Assembly (NCBI GenBank): GCA_947631525.1
Contig: CANRLQ010000005.1
Span: 1 to 23,389, forward strand
Reading direction: 5' to 3'
Source of the DNA: an uncultured Bacilli bacterium
Lineage (GTDB): Bacteria > Bacillota_I > Bacilli_A > RF39 > UBA660
DNA: 23,389 bases
Shown here piece after piece: positions 6,448-13,660 of the stretch. Every line of letters begins with the position of its first letter. The stretch's first letter is position 1. Under the pieces are notes generated by a model, which was given only the letters and a program-made list of their open reading frames with translations, was not told the origin of the DNA and searched no databases. A program made the translations under genes and the position numbers.

Positions 6448-8541
6448 ATGATGTCAGTAAAGGAATATGCTGAAGATGTGAATAAACCATTAGAAGAAAT
6501 CATAAAAAAATGTAAGGAATTAGGAATTCCTATAACAGATGAAGAATATTTACTTAGTGAAGATGATATCATTGAGCTTGATAATGTTATTGATGAAGTA
6601 ATTGGTGAAGAAGAAATAGAAGAGTTAACTTCTACAATTGCTGAGAAAGAATCAATTGATATGGATAACACTGTATCAAAACAAAAAGTTAAATCTAAAA
6701 AAGCGACTCCTAAAGTTTCTAAAAAAGAATTTGCTAATAAGAAAAAAGAAATGTATAAAAATAAAGAAAAATTACAATCAAACAATGAACAAGATGAAAA
6801 TATTATTATTTATAATGAAGGAATGCGTTTAGGAGAATTAGCAAGTAAATTAAATGTTCCACCTGCAGAACTTATCAAAAAGTTGTTTATGTTAGGAACA
6901 ATGGCAACAGTTAATAACAGTATTGATTTTGATAATGCAGAAATATTAGTATCTGAATATGGTAAAGAATTAAAAAGAGAAGAAACTGTTAATATTGCTA
7001 ATTTTGAAGAATTTATTGTAAATGATAAAGAAGAAGATTTAGTTAAAAGACCACCTGTTGTAACAATCATGGGACATGTTGATCATGGTAAAACAACATT
7101 ACTTGATACAATTAGAAAAACAAGTGTTGCTGATAACGAAGCAGGAGGTATTACACAAGCAATTAGTGCATATCAAATCGAATATAATGGTGAAAAAATA
7201 ACTTTCATTGATACTCCAGGTCATGCTGCATTCACAGAAATGCGTGCTCGTGGTGCAAGTATAACTGATATCGTAATAATTATTGTTGCTGCTGATGATG
7301 GTGTTATGCCTCAAACAAAAGAAGCTATTGATCATGCTAAAGCAGCTAATGTACCAATTTTAGTTGCTATAAATAAAATAGATAAACCAGAAGCTAACCC
7401 AGAACGCGTTATGACCGAACTTGCAGAATATGGTTTAACTCCAGATACATGGGGTGGGGATACTGTATTTACTAATATTTCAGCTAAAGCTGGTATTGGA
7501 ATAGAAGAATTACTTGGAAATATTTTATTAGTAGCAGAAATGCAAGAATATAAAGCTAATCCAAACCGTTATGCTATAGGGACAGTTATTGAATCTAGGT
7601 TAGATAAGCAAGTTGGACCAGTCGCAACTGTTTTAATCCAAAATGGTACTTTAAGACTTGGAGATCCAATTGTAGTTGGAACAACATACGGAAAAGTTAG
7701 AACTTTAAGAAATGATAAAGGTAAAGAAATAACTGAAGCTCAACCATCAAAACCAGTTGAAATAACAGGACTTTCTGAAACACCAGAAGCTGGAGATAAA
7801 TTTATGGCTTTTGAAACAGAAAAAGAAGCTCATAGTATTAGTGAACAAAGAAAAAATATTGCTAAAAACAAAGATAACAAGACTAGTCAAGCTGTTTCCT
7901 TAGATGATTTATTTTCTAAAATTGGTGAAGGATTAAAAGAAATAAACGTAATAATAAAAGCTGATGTTCATGGTTCAAGTGAAGCTGTAAAAAATTCACT
8001 AGAAAAAATAGAGGTAGAAGATGTAAGAGTTAAAGTCATTAGAAGTAGTGTTGGTTCAATTACTGAAAGTGATATTGTATTAGCTAAAGCTTCAAATGCT
8101 ATTTTAATTGGATTTAATGTAAGACCAACAAATGAAATTAGAGATTTTGCTAAAGAAAACAATGTAGAAATTAGACTTTATGATATTATATATAAAGCAG
8201 TTGAAGAAATAGAAGCTGCTATGAAAGGTATGTTAGAACCAGAATATGAAGAACAAGTTTTAGGTACTGCTGAAGTTAGACAATTATTTAAATTTTCTAA
8301 AGTTGGAACAATTGCTGGTTCATATGTAAGTGATGGTGTTATTAAAAGAGATTCTAAAGCTAGAATTATCCGTGAAGGTGTCGTAATATACGATGGTAAT
8401 ATCAACTCTATTCAAAGAGAAAAAGACATTGTAAAAGAAGTAAAGAAAGGTTTAGAATGTGGTATAACTATTGAAAATTTTAATGACATTAAAGTTGGAG
8501 ATATAATTGAAGCTTATGAGATGGTAGAAGTACAAAAATAA
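6448..8541 (+). CDS. infB: Translation initiation factor IF-2
   Basis: A 697-residue IF-2, the GTPase that brings initiator tRNA to the 30S subunit and promotes subunit joining. It has an N-terminal helical IF2_N module (VKEYAEDVNKPLEEIIKKC), a charged linker, and a second IF2_N module (MRLGELASKLNVPPAELIKK). The G domain follows with GHVDHGKT (209-216), GGITQ, DTPGH (255-259), NKID (309-312) and SAKAG. The beta-barrel domain II, domain III and the C-terminal fMet-tRNA-binding domain IV come after. Two ATGs are adjacent (6448 and 6451); GAGGTGAT just upstream fits either. The N-terminal linker is short compared with Bacillus. A terminator overlaps the stop, so the rimP operon ends here and rbfA is separate. 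Confidence 0.97.
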   Translation: MMSVKEYAEDVNKPLEEIIKKCKELGIPITDEEYLLSEDDIIELDNVIDEVIGEEEIEELTSTIAEKESIDMDNTVSKQKVKSKKATPKVSKKEFANKKKEMYKNKEKLQSNNEQDENIIIYNEGMRLGELASKLNVPPAELIKKLFMLGTMATVNNSIDFDNAEILVSEYGKELKREETVNIANFEEFIVNDKEEDLVKRPPVVTIMGHVDHGKTTLLDTIRKTSVADNEAGGITQAISAYQIEYNGEKITFIDTPGHAAFTEMRARGASITDIVIIIVAADDGVMPQTKEAIDHAKAANVPILVAINKIDKPEANPERVMTELAEYGLTPDTWGGDTVFTNISAKAGIGIEELLGNILLVAEMQEYKANPNRYAIGTVIESRLDKQVGPVATVLIQNGTLRLGDPIVVGTTYGKVRTLRNDKGKEITEAQPSKPVEITGLSETPEAGDKFMAFETEKEAHSISEQRKNIAKNKDNKTSQAVSLDDLFSKIGEGLKEINVIIKADVHGSSEAVKNSLEKIEVEDVRVKVIRSSVGSITESDIVLAKASNAILIGFNVRPTNEIRDFAKENNVEIRLYDIIYKAVEEIEAAMKGMLEPEYEEQVLGTAEVRQLFKFSKVGTIAGSYVSDGVIKRDSKARIIREGVVIYDGNINSIQREKDIVKEVKKGLECGITIENFNDIKVGDIIEAYEMVEVQK

Positions 8542-8783
8542 AAGGAGTCGAATGATTCCTTTTTTAATAATTTTTTAGCTTTAATTAATATACCTTTATT
8601 TTGATATTCATCAAATAGATAATATAAAAATTCTTGTAAATTTTTTCTTACTTTAGTTAATTTTATAAGTTCTTCTATAATTAATTTATATAGTAAATTA
8701 AAATTATTTTCAATTATTTTCTTTTTAATTTCAATATTATATGTTTTACTATATTATTTAGGTAAATCCATATTGTCATTCAT
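8514..8783 (-). pseudogene. Small helical protein gene interrupted by TAA at codon 10
   Basis: From the ATG at 8783-8781 the minus strand reads MNDNMDLPK, then TAA (8756-8754), then 79 further open codons, rich in Lys/Ile/Leu and predicted helical (for example IEELIKLTKVRKNLQEFLYY and LFDEYQNKGILIKAKKLL), to a stop at 8516-8514. There is no methionine after the stop, so no obvious restart. A near-consensus promoter (8808-8836) faces it, and a TAGGG lies before the ATG. The frame runs through the infB terminator, so the original 3' end may have changed too. I recognise no family. A recently inactivated gene is the simplest reading; a sequencing error at the TAA is possible. Confidence 0.5.
8540..8567 (+). 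terminator. Terminator overlapping the infB stop
   Basis: AAAAGGAGTC (8540-8549) pairs with GATTCCTTTT (8554-8563) with one G-U pair and a GAAT loop, then TT. It can also work on the minus strand. It ends the rimP-nusA-ylxR-infB unit. Confidence 0.8.
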
Positions 8784-8807
8784 ATTACTACCCTATTAAT
8801 GTTGGAT

Positions 8808-8836
8808 ATTCTAACATATTGTATAATACTTGTCAA
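8808..8836 (-). promoter_or_regulatory. Near-consensus promoter for the interrupted minus-strand gene
   Basis: On the minus strand TTGACA (8836-8831), exactly 17 bases, then TAGAAT (8813-8808). Its -35 box overlaps the -35 box of the rbfA promoter on the other strand, so the two promoters probably compete or are co-regulated. Confidence 0.65.
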
Positions 8837-8858
8837 TATGATTTTTATAATATATAAT
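8830..8858 (+). promoter_or_regulatory. Promoter of rbfA
   Basis: TTGTCA (8830-8835), 17 bases, TATAAT (8853-8858). Start near 8865 leaves a leader of about 13 nt that is little more than the GAGGTG ribosome binding site. Confidence 0.7.
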
Positions 8859-8877
8859 ATATATACGAGGTGATAAT

Positions 8878-9228
8878 ATGAGTATTAAAATAGAAAGAAT
8901 AGCAAGTAATTTAATAAAAGAAATAAGTTATATTCTAGCTAATGAAGTAAAAGATCATACAATTAGATTTGTAACAATAACTGATTGTCATGTAACTAAT
9001 GATTTAAGTTTTGCTAAAGTATATTATACTGTTTTAGATGTTGATAAGAAAAAAGAAATAGCCACATCTTTAAAAAATGCCTCAGGATTTATTAGAAAAA
9101 AATTAATGGATAGAGTTGAAATTAGACATATTCCAGAACTTGAATTTATATTTGATGAATCAATTGAATATGGGAAAAAAATAGAAAATATAATTGAAAA
9201 AATACATCATGATGATATTGAAAAATAA
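8878..9228 (+). CDS. rbfA: 30S ribosome-binding factor RbfA
   Basis: A 116-residue RbfA, a KH-like protein that binds immature 30S subunits near the 5' end of 16S rRNA and helps late maturation. The family pattern is clear: an N-terminal helix starting IKIERIASNLIKEIS, the strand CHVTNDLSFAKVYYTV, the helix ASGFIRKKLMDRV, and the closing RHIPELEFIFDESIEYGKKI. Length is typical. GAGGTG precedes the start. It usually sits directly after infB with truB and ribF following. Here it has its own promoter, and truB and ribF are not next to it; a T-box promoter starts inside its last codons instead. Confidence 0.95.
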   Translation: MSIKIERIASNLIKEISYILANEVKDHTIRFVTITDCHVTNDLSFAKVYYTVLDVDKKKEIATSLKNASGFIRKKLMDRVEIRHIPELEFIFDESIEYGKKIENIIEKIHHDDIEK

Positions 9229-9246
9229 TAAAAAAGATAATATAAT
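9218..9246 (+). promoter_or_regulatory. Promoter of the T-box operon
   Basis: TTGAAA (9218-9223), 17 bases, TATAAT (9241-9246). The -35 box lies inside the last codons of rbfA. Start near 9252 coincides with the base of T-box Stem I. Confidence 0.7.
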
Positions 9247-9251
9247 AGATG

Positions 9252-9451
9252 TAGTTAATTATGATGAATATCAAGTAGTTATTTTATTAGTAATAAGAAA
9301 GTTAATGGATGATGAAAATTAACCAAGATAAAATAATGAATTACATATTTTAAATTAAAACGGGTAATTTCGTTAACAATTAAAGAGCATAAGTCATTAT
9401 GAAGTAAGGTGGTACCGCGAATATTTCGTCCTTACATATAATGGCTTTTTT
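9252..9451 (+). promoter_or_regulatory. T-box riboswitch leader with UAC (tyrosine) specifier
   Basis: A full T-box leader, which senses uncharged tRNA and lets transcription pass a terminator. Stem I can be traced: base helix TTAATT (9255-9260) with AATTAA (9353-9358); AATAT (9267-9271) with ATATT (9345-9349); specifier loop with AGTA (9274-9277) on the 5' side and GAA-T-TAC-A (9338-9345) on the 3' side; helix TTATTTTAT (9279-9287) with ATAAAATAA (9328-9336); apical hairpin GTTAAT/ATTAAC with the GGATGATGAAA loop. Specifier 9342-9344 is TAC, Tyr, matching tyrS downstream. The T-box itself (AAGGTGGTACCGCG, 9406-9419) has the UGGU that pairs with tRNA ACCA. The competing terminator uses CATTAT/ATAATG (9395-9400/9438-9443), GTAAGG/CCTTAC (9404-9409/9430-9435) and the T-run at 9446-9451. 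Confidence 0.93.
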
Positions 9452-9471
9452 ATGTTTAAAAGGAGTAATAT

Positions 9472-10104
9472 ATGATAAAAAGATTAATTTTTGATTTAGA
9501 TAATACAATTATATTATGGAAAGATGAATATACAAGTGCTTTAAAGAAAACAATGAAAGAATTTAATGTTAATATTTATTACAAAGATATTGATGATGTT
9601 ATTGAAAGTTTAGAAGGTAAATATACTAAGATAAGCAAAGAAATTTTATTGAATGATATTAATAGTAGTTGTAATTTAAATCTAACAATAGACTTTATAA
9701 ACAGACTTTTAATAAATCAATGTGATTTAGCTCCTTCACCTGATAATGAAATGATTGATACATTTGAATATTTAAGTAAAAAATATGAAATTGTATTGCT
9801 TTCTAATTATTTTAAAATAACTCAAGAAGGGCGATTAAAAAAAATAGGTATACGCAAGTATTTTGATGAAATATATGGTGGCGATACAGTAAATCAAAAA
9901 CCAGATAAACAAGCTTTTATAACAGCAAGTGGTAAATATAAACCAGAAGAATGTGTTATGATTGGCGATAGTGTTCATTATGATATTGATGGTGCTTTAA
10001 GTATTGGAATGCATGTAATACAAGTTGATCTAAAAAATAAGGTAAATGAAGAAAAAGATTATCCAGTTATCAAAAGTCTTGTAAAATTAAAACAAATATT
10101 ATAG
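9472..10104 (+). CDS. HAD-superfamily hydrolase (subfamily IA, nucleotidase-like)
   Basis: A 210-residue HAD phosphatase with all four motifs: DLDNT (D8 nucleophile, D10), LLSNY (S111), the motif III lysine (K143, in NQKPDKQAF) and IGDSVHYDIDGA (D166, D171). The helical cap between motifs I and II places it in subfamily IA. General similarity is to YjjG/YfnB-type nucleotidases and phosphoglycolate phosphatases; the substrate is not decided by sequence. It is the first gene after the T-box, with AAAAGGAG upstream. The next gene, deoC, handles deoxyribose 5-phosphate, so a role in removing phosphate from (deoxy)nucleotides or sugar phosphates is a fair guess from context only. Confidence 0.88.
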   Translation: MIKRLIFDLDNTIILWKDEYTSALKKTMKEFNVNIYYKDIDDVIESLEGKYTKISKEILLNDINSSCNLNLTIDFINRLLINQCDLAPSPDNEMIDTFEYLSKKYEIVLLSNYFKITQEGRLKKIGIRKYFDEIYGGDTVNQKPDKQAFITASGKYKPEECVMIGDSVHYDIDGALSIGMHVIQVDLKNKVNEEKDYPVIKSLVKLKQIL

Positions 10105-10113
10105 GAGGTATTT

Positions 10114-10767
10114 ATGGAATTAAATAGTTATATTGATCATACAAATTTAAAAAATACAGCAACTTTAAAAGATATAGAAAAATTATGTGAGGAGGCTAAA
10201 AAATACCATTTTGCAACTGTATGTGTTCATCCATATTATGTAAGGTTAGCTTCTAATCTTTTAAAAGACACAACAGTTCAAGTATGTACTGTTGTAGGTT
10301 TTCCCCTTGGAATGAATACAGTTGCTTGTAAAGAATTTGAAGCAATAGATGCTATTAATAATGGTGCTGATGAAATAGATATGGTTATTAATATAGGTGC
10401 TGTTAAAAATAAAGATTTTGATTATGTAAAAAAGGAAATAGAAGATATTAGAGATTCAATTGATGGTAAAGTACTTAAAGTTATAATAGAAACATGTTAT
10501 TTAACAAAAGAAGAAATTATAAAAATGACTGAAATATGTAATGAAACATTTGTAAATTTTATTAAAACATCAACAGGTTTTGGTACATCAGGTGCTAAAT
10601 TAGAGGATATAGAATTAATAAACAAATATAAAAATGAATTGCTTGAAATAAAAGCAAGTGGTGGTATAAAAACAGTTGAAGATGTTGAAACAATGGTTAA
10701 TGCAGGAGCAACAAGAATTGGAACAAGTAGTGGAGTTCAAATAATGAATAATTGTAAGGAGGAATAA
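10114..10767 (+). CDS. deoC: Deoxyribose-phosphate aldolase
   Basis: A 217-residue class I aldolase that splits 2-deoxyribose 5-phosphate into glyceraldehyde 3-phosphate and acetaldehyde, the last step of deoxynucleoside breakdown. Diagnostic motifs: IDHTNLK at the N-terminus, GFPLGMNTVACKEFEA, GADEIDMVINIGA (D89), the Schiff-base lysine in FIKTSTGFGTSGA (K151), and the second lysine in IKASGGIKTVED (K180). Length is standard. AGGAGG lies 7 bases before the start and only 9 bases separate it from the HAD gene. It is transcribed with tyrS under the tyrosine T-box, which is unusual for a nucleoside catabolic enzyme. Confidence 0.96.
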   Translation: MELNSYIDHTNLKNTATLKDIEKLCEEAKKYHFATVCVHPYYVRLASNLLKDTTVQVCTVVGFPLGMNTVACKEFEAIDAINNGADEIDMVINIGAVKNKDFDYVKKEIEDIRDSIDGKVLKVIIETCYLTKEEIIKMTEICNETFVNFIKTSTGFGTSGAKLEDIELINKYKNELLEIKASGGIKTVEDVETMVNAGATRIGTSSGVQIMNNCKEE

Positions 10768-10769
10768 TA

Positions 10770-11996
10770 ATGAAACTTTTTGATGAACTAAAATGGAGAG
10801 GACTTATAAAAGACATAACAAGTCCAGAATTAGAAGAAAAATTAAATAATGGTGGTATGACTTTTTATATAGGTACAGATCCAACAGCTGATTCTATGCA
10901 TATTGGTCATTTATCAAGTTTTTTAATTTCAAAAAGATTAGCTGATGCTGGGCATCATCCAATATTATTAATAGGTGGAGCAACAGGGAGAATTGGAGAT
11001 CCTAGACCAACTACAGAAAGAGAAATGAAAAGTATAGAAGAAGTTGAAAAAAATATATTAGGACTTACAAAACAAGCTAAGGAATTATTTGGCTTTGAAG
11101 TTGTTAATAATTATGATTGGTCAAAAGATATTAATTTTATTGATTTTTTGAGGGATTATGGTAAATATTTTAACTTAAATTATATGTTAGATAAAGATAT
11201 CATTAAAAGAAGATTAGAAACAGGAATAACATATACAGAATTTTCTTATATGATAATGCAAGCTTTAGATTTTTTACATTTATTTGAAACAAAAAATTGT
11301 ACTTTACAAGTTGCAGGATCAGATCAATGGGGAAATATAACAGCTGGTGTTGATTTAATTAGAAAAAAAACAGGTAAAGAAGTATATGCTTTTACAATGC
11401 CACTAGTTACTGATTCTACAGGTAAAAAATTTGGAAAATCAGAAGGTAATGCATTATGGTTAGATAAAACAAAAACTTCAAGTTATGAACTTTACCAATT
11501 TTTAATAAATTCCGAAGATGAAAAAGTAATTGATTATTTAAAAGTATTTACTTTTTTATCTAAAGAAGAAATAGAAAAAATAGAGATAAAACATAAAGAA
11601 AAACCAGAATTAAGATTAGCTCAACAAGAACTTGCTAAAGGTATTATTACTTTCTTACATGGTGAAGAAGAATATAATAAAGCTTTAAGAATAAGTGATG
11701 CTTTATTTAAAGGCAATATAAAAGAATTAACAATAGAAGAAATAGAAGATGCATTTAAAGATGTACCAAATTTTAAAATTAATGAAGAATTATCTTTAAT
11801 TGATTTATTAGTAAATAATAATATAGCTTCTAGTAAAAGAGAAGCAAGAGAATTTATAAATGCTGGTTCAATTACTATTAATGGTGATAAAATGATGGAT
11901 GAAAATAAAATAATAGATAAAAATATAGCTATAGCTTCTAAAGCAATAATTATAAGAAGAGGTAAAAAGAAATATTATATGGGAATATTTAATTAA
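10770..11996 (+). CDS. tyrS: Tyrosine--tRNA ligase
   Basis: A 408-residue class I aminoacyl-tRNA synthetase charging tRNA-Tyr. Visible: FYIGTDPTADSMHIGH with the HIGH motif at 44-47, the tyrosine-pocket segment ITYTEFSYMIMQALDF, AGSDQWGNI, and the KMSKS-equivalent KFGKS (220-224), which is characteristic of TyrRS. The C-terminal S4-like RNA-binding domain (about 343-405) contains SSKREAREFINAGSITING. The specifier of the upstream T-box is the Tyr codon UAC, and this is the gene it should serve. GGAGG precedes the start, and the deoC stop lies two bases upstream. A strong terminator overlaps the stop codon. Confidence 0.97.
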   Translation: MKLFDELKWRGLIKDITSPELEEKLNNGGMTFYIGTDPTADSMHIGHLSSFLISKRLADAGHHPILLIGGATGRIGDPRPTTEREMKSIEEVEKNILGLTKQAKELFGFEVVNNYDWSKDINFIDFLRDYGKYFNLNYMLDKDIIKRRLETGITYTEFSYMIMQALDFLHLFETKNCTLQVAGSDQWGNITAGVDLIRKKTGKEVYAFTMPLVTDSTGKKFGKSEGNALWLDKTKTSSYELYQFLINSEDEKVIDYLKVFTFLSKEEIEKIEIKHKEKPELRLAQQELAKGIITFLHGEEEYNKALRISDALFKGNIKELTIEEIEDAFKDVPNFKINEELSLIDLLVNNNIASSKREAREFINAGSITINGDKMMDENKIIDKNIAIASKAIIIRRGKKKYYMGIFN

Positions 11997-12019
11997 AACA
12001 ACATTAAGTTGTTTTTTTT
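11995..12019 (+). terminator. Terminator of the HAD-deoC-tyrS operon
   Basis: AAAACAAC (11995-12002) pairs perfectly with GTTGTTTT (12008-12015) around ATTAA, followed by TTTT. It overlaps the tyrS stop. Confidence 0.85.
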
Positions 12020-12064
12020 CAACATTTATATAATTTTTAATATAATAATCTAGGGGTTTTTAAT

Positions 12065-12760
12065 ATGCATAAAGAATTTGAATATGAAGATAATGGTTTA
12101 GTTTATATAAAAAGTGAAAAAAATGGAAAAAATTATTTTACTAGTAGAAATTATTATGACCAATTAAAGAAAGTTATTATAAAGGAAAATATAATAGAAG
12201 AATTAAATAATTTAAAAAATAAGAATAAAAATAAAATATTTGTTATAAAAACAAAAATAAAAATATTAAAAAAAATGATTTATTTGTTGCCAATTATTAT
12301 AATATTACTTAATGGCTTATTGTTTTTATCATTGGAATTAACTATTACAATTTGTTTAATTTTAACAATATTATCTGAAATTATAATTACAAAACAAATT
12401 AAAAAATATCAAAAAAAAATAAGTGAGATTTATTTTGAAAATGTATGTATAAGTAAATTAATAAATAAAGAAAATAAACAAATAAAAATTTTGAATGAAA
12501 ATAAAACAATTAGTAAGGAAATTAATAAAGAAAGTGTTATTATAAGTGATAAAAAAGAAAAAAGAGAAGTATTAATAGAACTAAAATGTTTAATATTATA
12601 TAATCAAAATAGAGATAGATATTACTATTATTATAAAAATAATAAATTAAAAGAAGAATTAAGAAAATTATATGATGATACTGTAACATGCAGAATATAT
12701 GAAATGGTTGATGAAGATTATAAAATTAATAATATAAAATATAAAAAAAATGTCATTTAA
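12065..12760 (+). CDS. Hypothetical two-helix membrane protein
   Basis: A 231-residue protein that I cannot assign to a family. It has a soluble N-terminal part (FEYEDNGLVYIKSEKNGKNY...), then a lysine-rich stretch and two closely spaced hydrophobic helices (about residues 72-90 and 93-109) forming a membrane hairpin. A long, highly charged, probably coiled C-terminal region of ~120 residues follows, with a tyrosine run and a closing segment TVTCRIYEMVDEDYKI. Both ends should face the cytoplasm. Lys, Ile and Asn dominate, so composition is strongly AT-driven. A TATAAT at 12041-12046 and AGGGG before the ATG suggest it is expressed alone. Its stop lies in the hairpin shared with convergent rpsD. 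The length of the open frame supports a real gene. Confidence 0.7.
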   Translation: MHKEFEYEDNGLVYIKSEKNGKNYFTSRNYYDQLKKVIIKENIIEELNNLKNKNKNKIFVIKTKIKILKKMIYLLPIIIILLNGLLFLSLELTITICLILTILSEIIITKQIKKYQKKISEIYFENVCISKLINKENKQIKILNENKTISKEINKESVIISDKKEKREVLIELKCLILYNQNRDRYYYYYKNNKLKEELRKLYDDTVTCRIYEMVDEDYKINNIKYKKNVI

Positions 12761-12769
12761 TGACATTTT
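12747..12769. terminator. Bidirectional terminator between convergent genes
   Basis: AAAATGTCA (12747-12755) pairs perfectly with TGACATTTT (12761-12769) around TTTAA. The flanking A- and T-rich runs serve both strands. The hairpin contains the stop codon of the plus-strand gene and overlaps that of rpsD. Confidence 0.8.
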
Positions 12770-13367
12770 ATCTATTATAGAATTCAACGATTAGAGATTC
12801 GTTAATATCTGCATTAAGTTCGCTTCTTTCAGGCATTCTAACATAAGTTCCAGACATTTTACTATCATCATAAGTTACAAATTCAACACGATTATTTATA
12901 GCTTCTAATGAATTTTTAATAGCTGGATGGTTTTTAGATTGTTCTTTAACAGATATAATATCTCCTGGCTTAACTCTGTATGATGGGATATCAACTTTTT
13001 TACCATTAACAGTTATATGACCATGATTAACTAATTGTCTAGCTGCTTTTCTTGTATTAGCAAATCCTATACGATATACTAAATTGTCTAAACGACTTTC
13101 TAGTAATCTTAAGAAATTTTCACCATGAACACCTTTCATTTTACCAGCATCATCGAAAATTTTTCTGAATTGTTTTTCATTAACACCATACATGAATCTA
13201 ACCTTTTGTTTTTCTTGTAATTGTGTACCATAATCAGATAATTTTTTACGACGATCATTACCATGTTGTCCTGGAGCATATGGTCTTTTTAAATCTTTAC
13301 CATTTTCTAAAACAGAGAAACCTAAACGACGAGATTTTCTATTAATAGATCCAGTATATCTTGACAT
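12768..13367 (-). CDS. rpsD: 30S ribosomal protein S4
   Basis: A 199-residue S4, one of the first proteins to bind 16S rRNA and, in B. subtilis, a repressor of its own mRNA. The N-terminus MSRYTGSINRKSRRLGFSV and RPYAPGQHGNDRRKKLSDYG are standard. The central S4 RNA-binding domain contains ESRLDNLVYRIGFANTRKAA and LVNHGHITVNGKKVDIPSY. It is the cysteine-free form, with no N-terminal zinc finger. A strong AAGGAGG stands before the ATG. It is monocistronic, with its own promoter, a long leader and a shared terminator. The tyrS-rpsD-ezrA neighbourhood is also found in Bacillus. Confidence 0.97.
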   Translation of the reverse strand: MSRYTGSINRKSRRLGFSVLENGKDLKRPYAPGQHGNDRRKKLSDYGTQLQEKQKVRFMYGVNEKQFRKIFDDAGKMKGVHGENFLRLLESRLDNLVYRIGFANTRKAARQLVNHGHITVNGKKVDIPSYRVKPGDIISVKEQSKNHPAIKNSLEAINNRVEFVTYDDSKMSGTYVRMPERSELNADINESLIVEFYNR

Positions 13368-13526
13368 ATTTTACCTCCTTTTGATTTATTGCTTAATCAT
13401 CAAGGAACTTATGTCGATTTATAGGGTGTTTATTTTAATATCTTCGCTTTGCAGCAAAAGTTACTAATATCCAAAAAGTAATAAACACGTTATATATCTC
13501 ATAAGTAGCTGCTAGATGAATACGCA
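13368..13526 (-). promoter_or_regulatory. Structured rpsD leader, probable S4 autoregulatory element
   Basis: About 160 nt lie between the predicted transcription start and the rpsD ATG. A 9-bp long-range stem joins GTGTTTATT (minus, 13488-13480) with AATAAACAC (13434-13426), enclosing a smaller hairpin region. Closer to the gene, TCCTTGAT (13406-13399) can pair with ATCAA-AA-GGA (13385-13376), which would bury part of the AAGGAGG ribosome binding site. In B. subtilis the rpsD leader is bound by S4 to repress translation. I infer the same here from position, length and the SD-masking stem; I have not matched it to a covariance model. Confidence 0.55.
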
Positions 13527-13532
13527 GTTATA

Positions 13533-13561
13533 ATTATATTATGTTTTTTCCTTATAGTCAA
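13533..13561 (-). promoter_or_regulatory. Promoter of rpsD
   Basis: On the minus strand TTGACT (13561-13556), 17 bases, TATAAT (13538-13533). Start is near 13526. Confidence 0.75.
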
Positions 13562-13660
13562 TACCAAATCAATTATTAATTAAATAAAATAATCGAAAAA
13601 GTAAAAAATATGTCAAAATTAGTCATAATTGTGATAAAATTATTATAACGAGGTGAATTT

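Noticed and set aside
6363..6785. 140-codon minus-strand frame rich in Ser/Ile/Phe
   Set aside because: Mirror of the low-complexity N-terminal part of infB; composition is what antisense of Lys/Glu/Asp codons gives.
9316..9330. Triplets CAA, AAG or GAU just after the apical hairpin of the T-box as specifier
   Set aside because: They fall in the helix above the specifier loop (ATAAAATAA pairs with TTATTTTAT). The GAA-N-NNN-A context is met only by TAC at 9342-9344.
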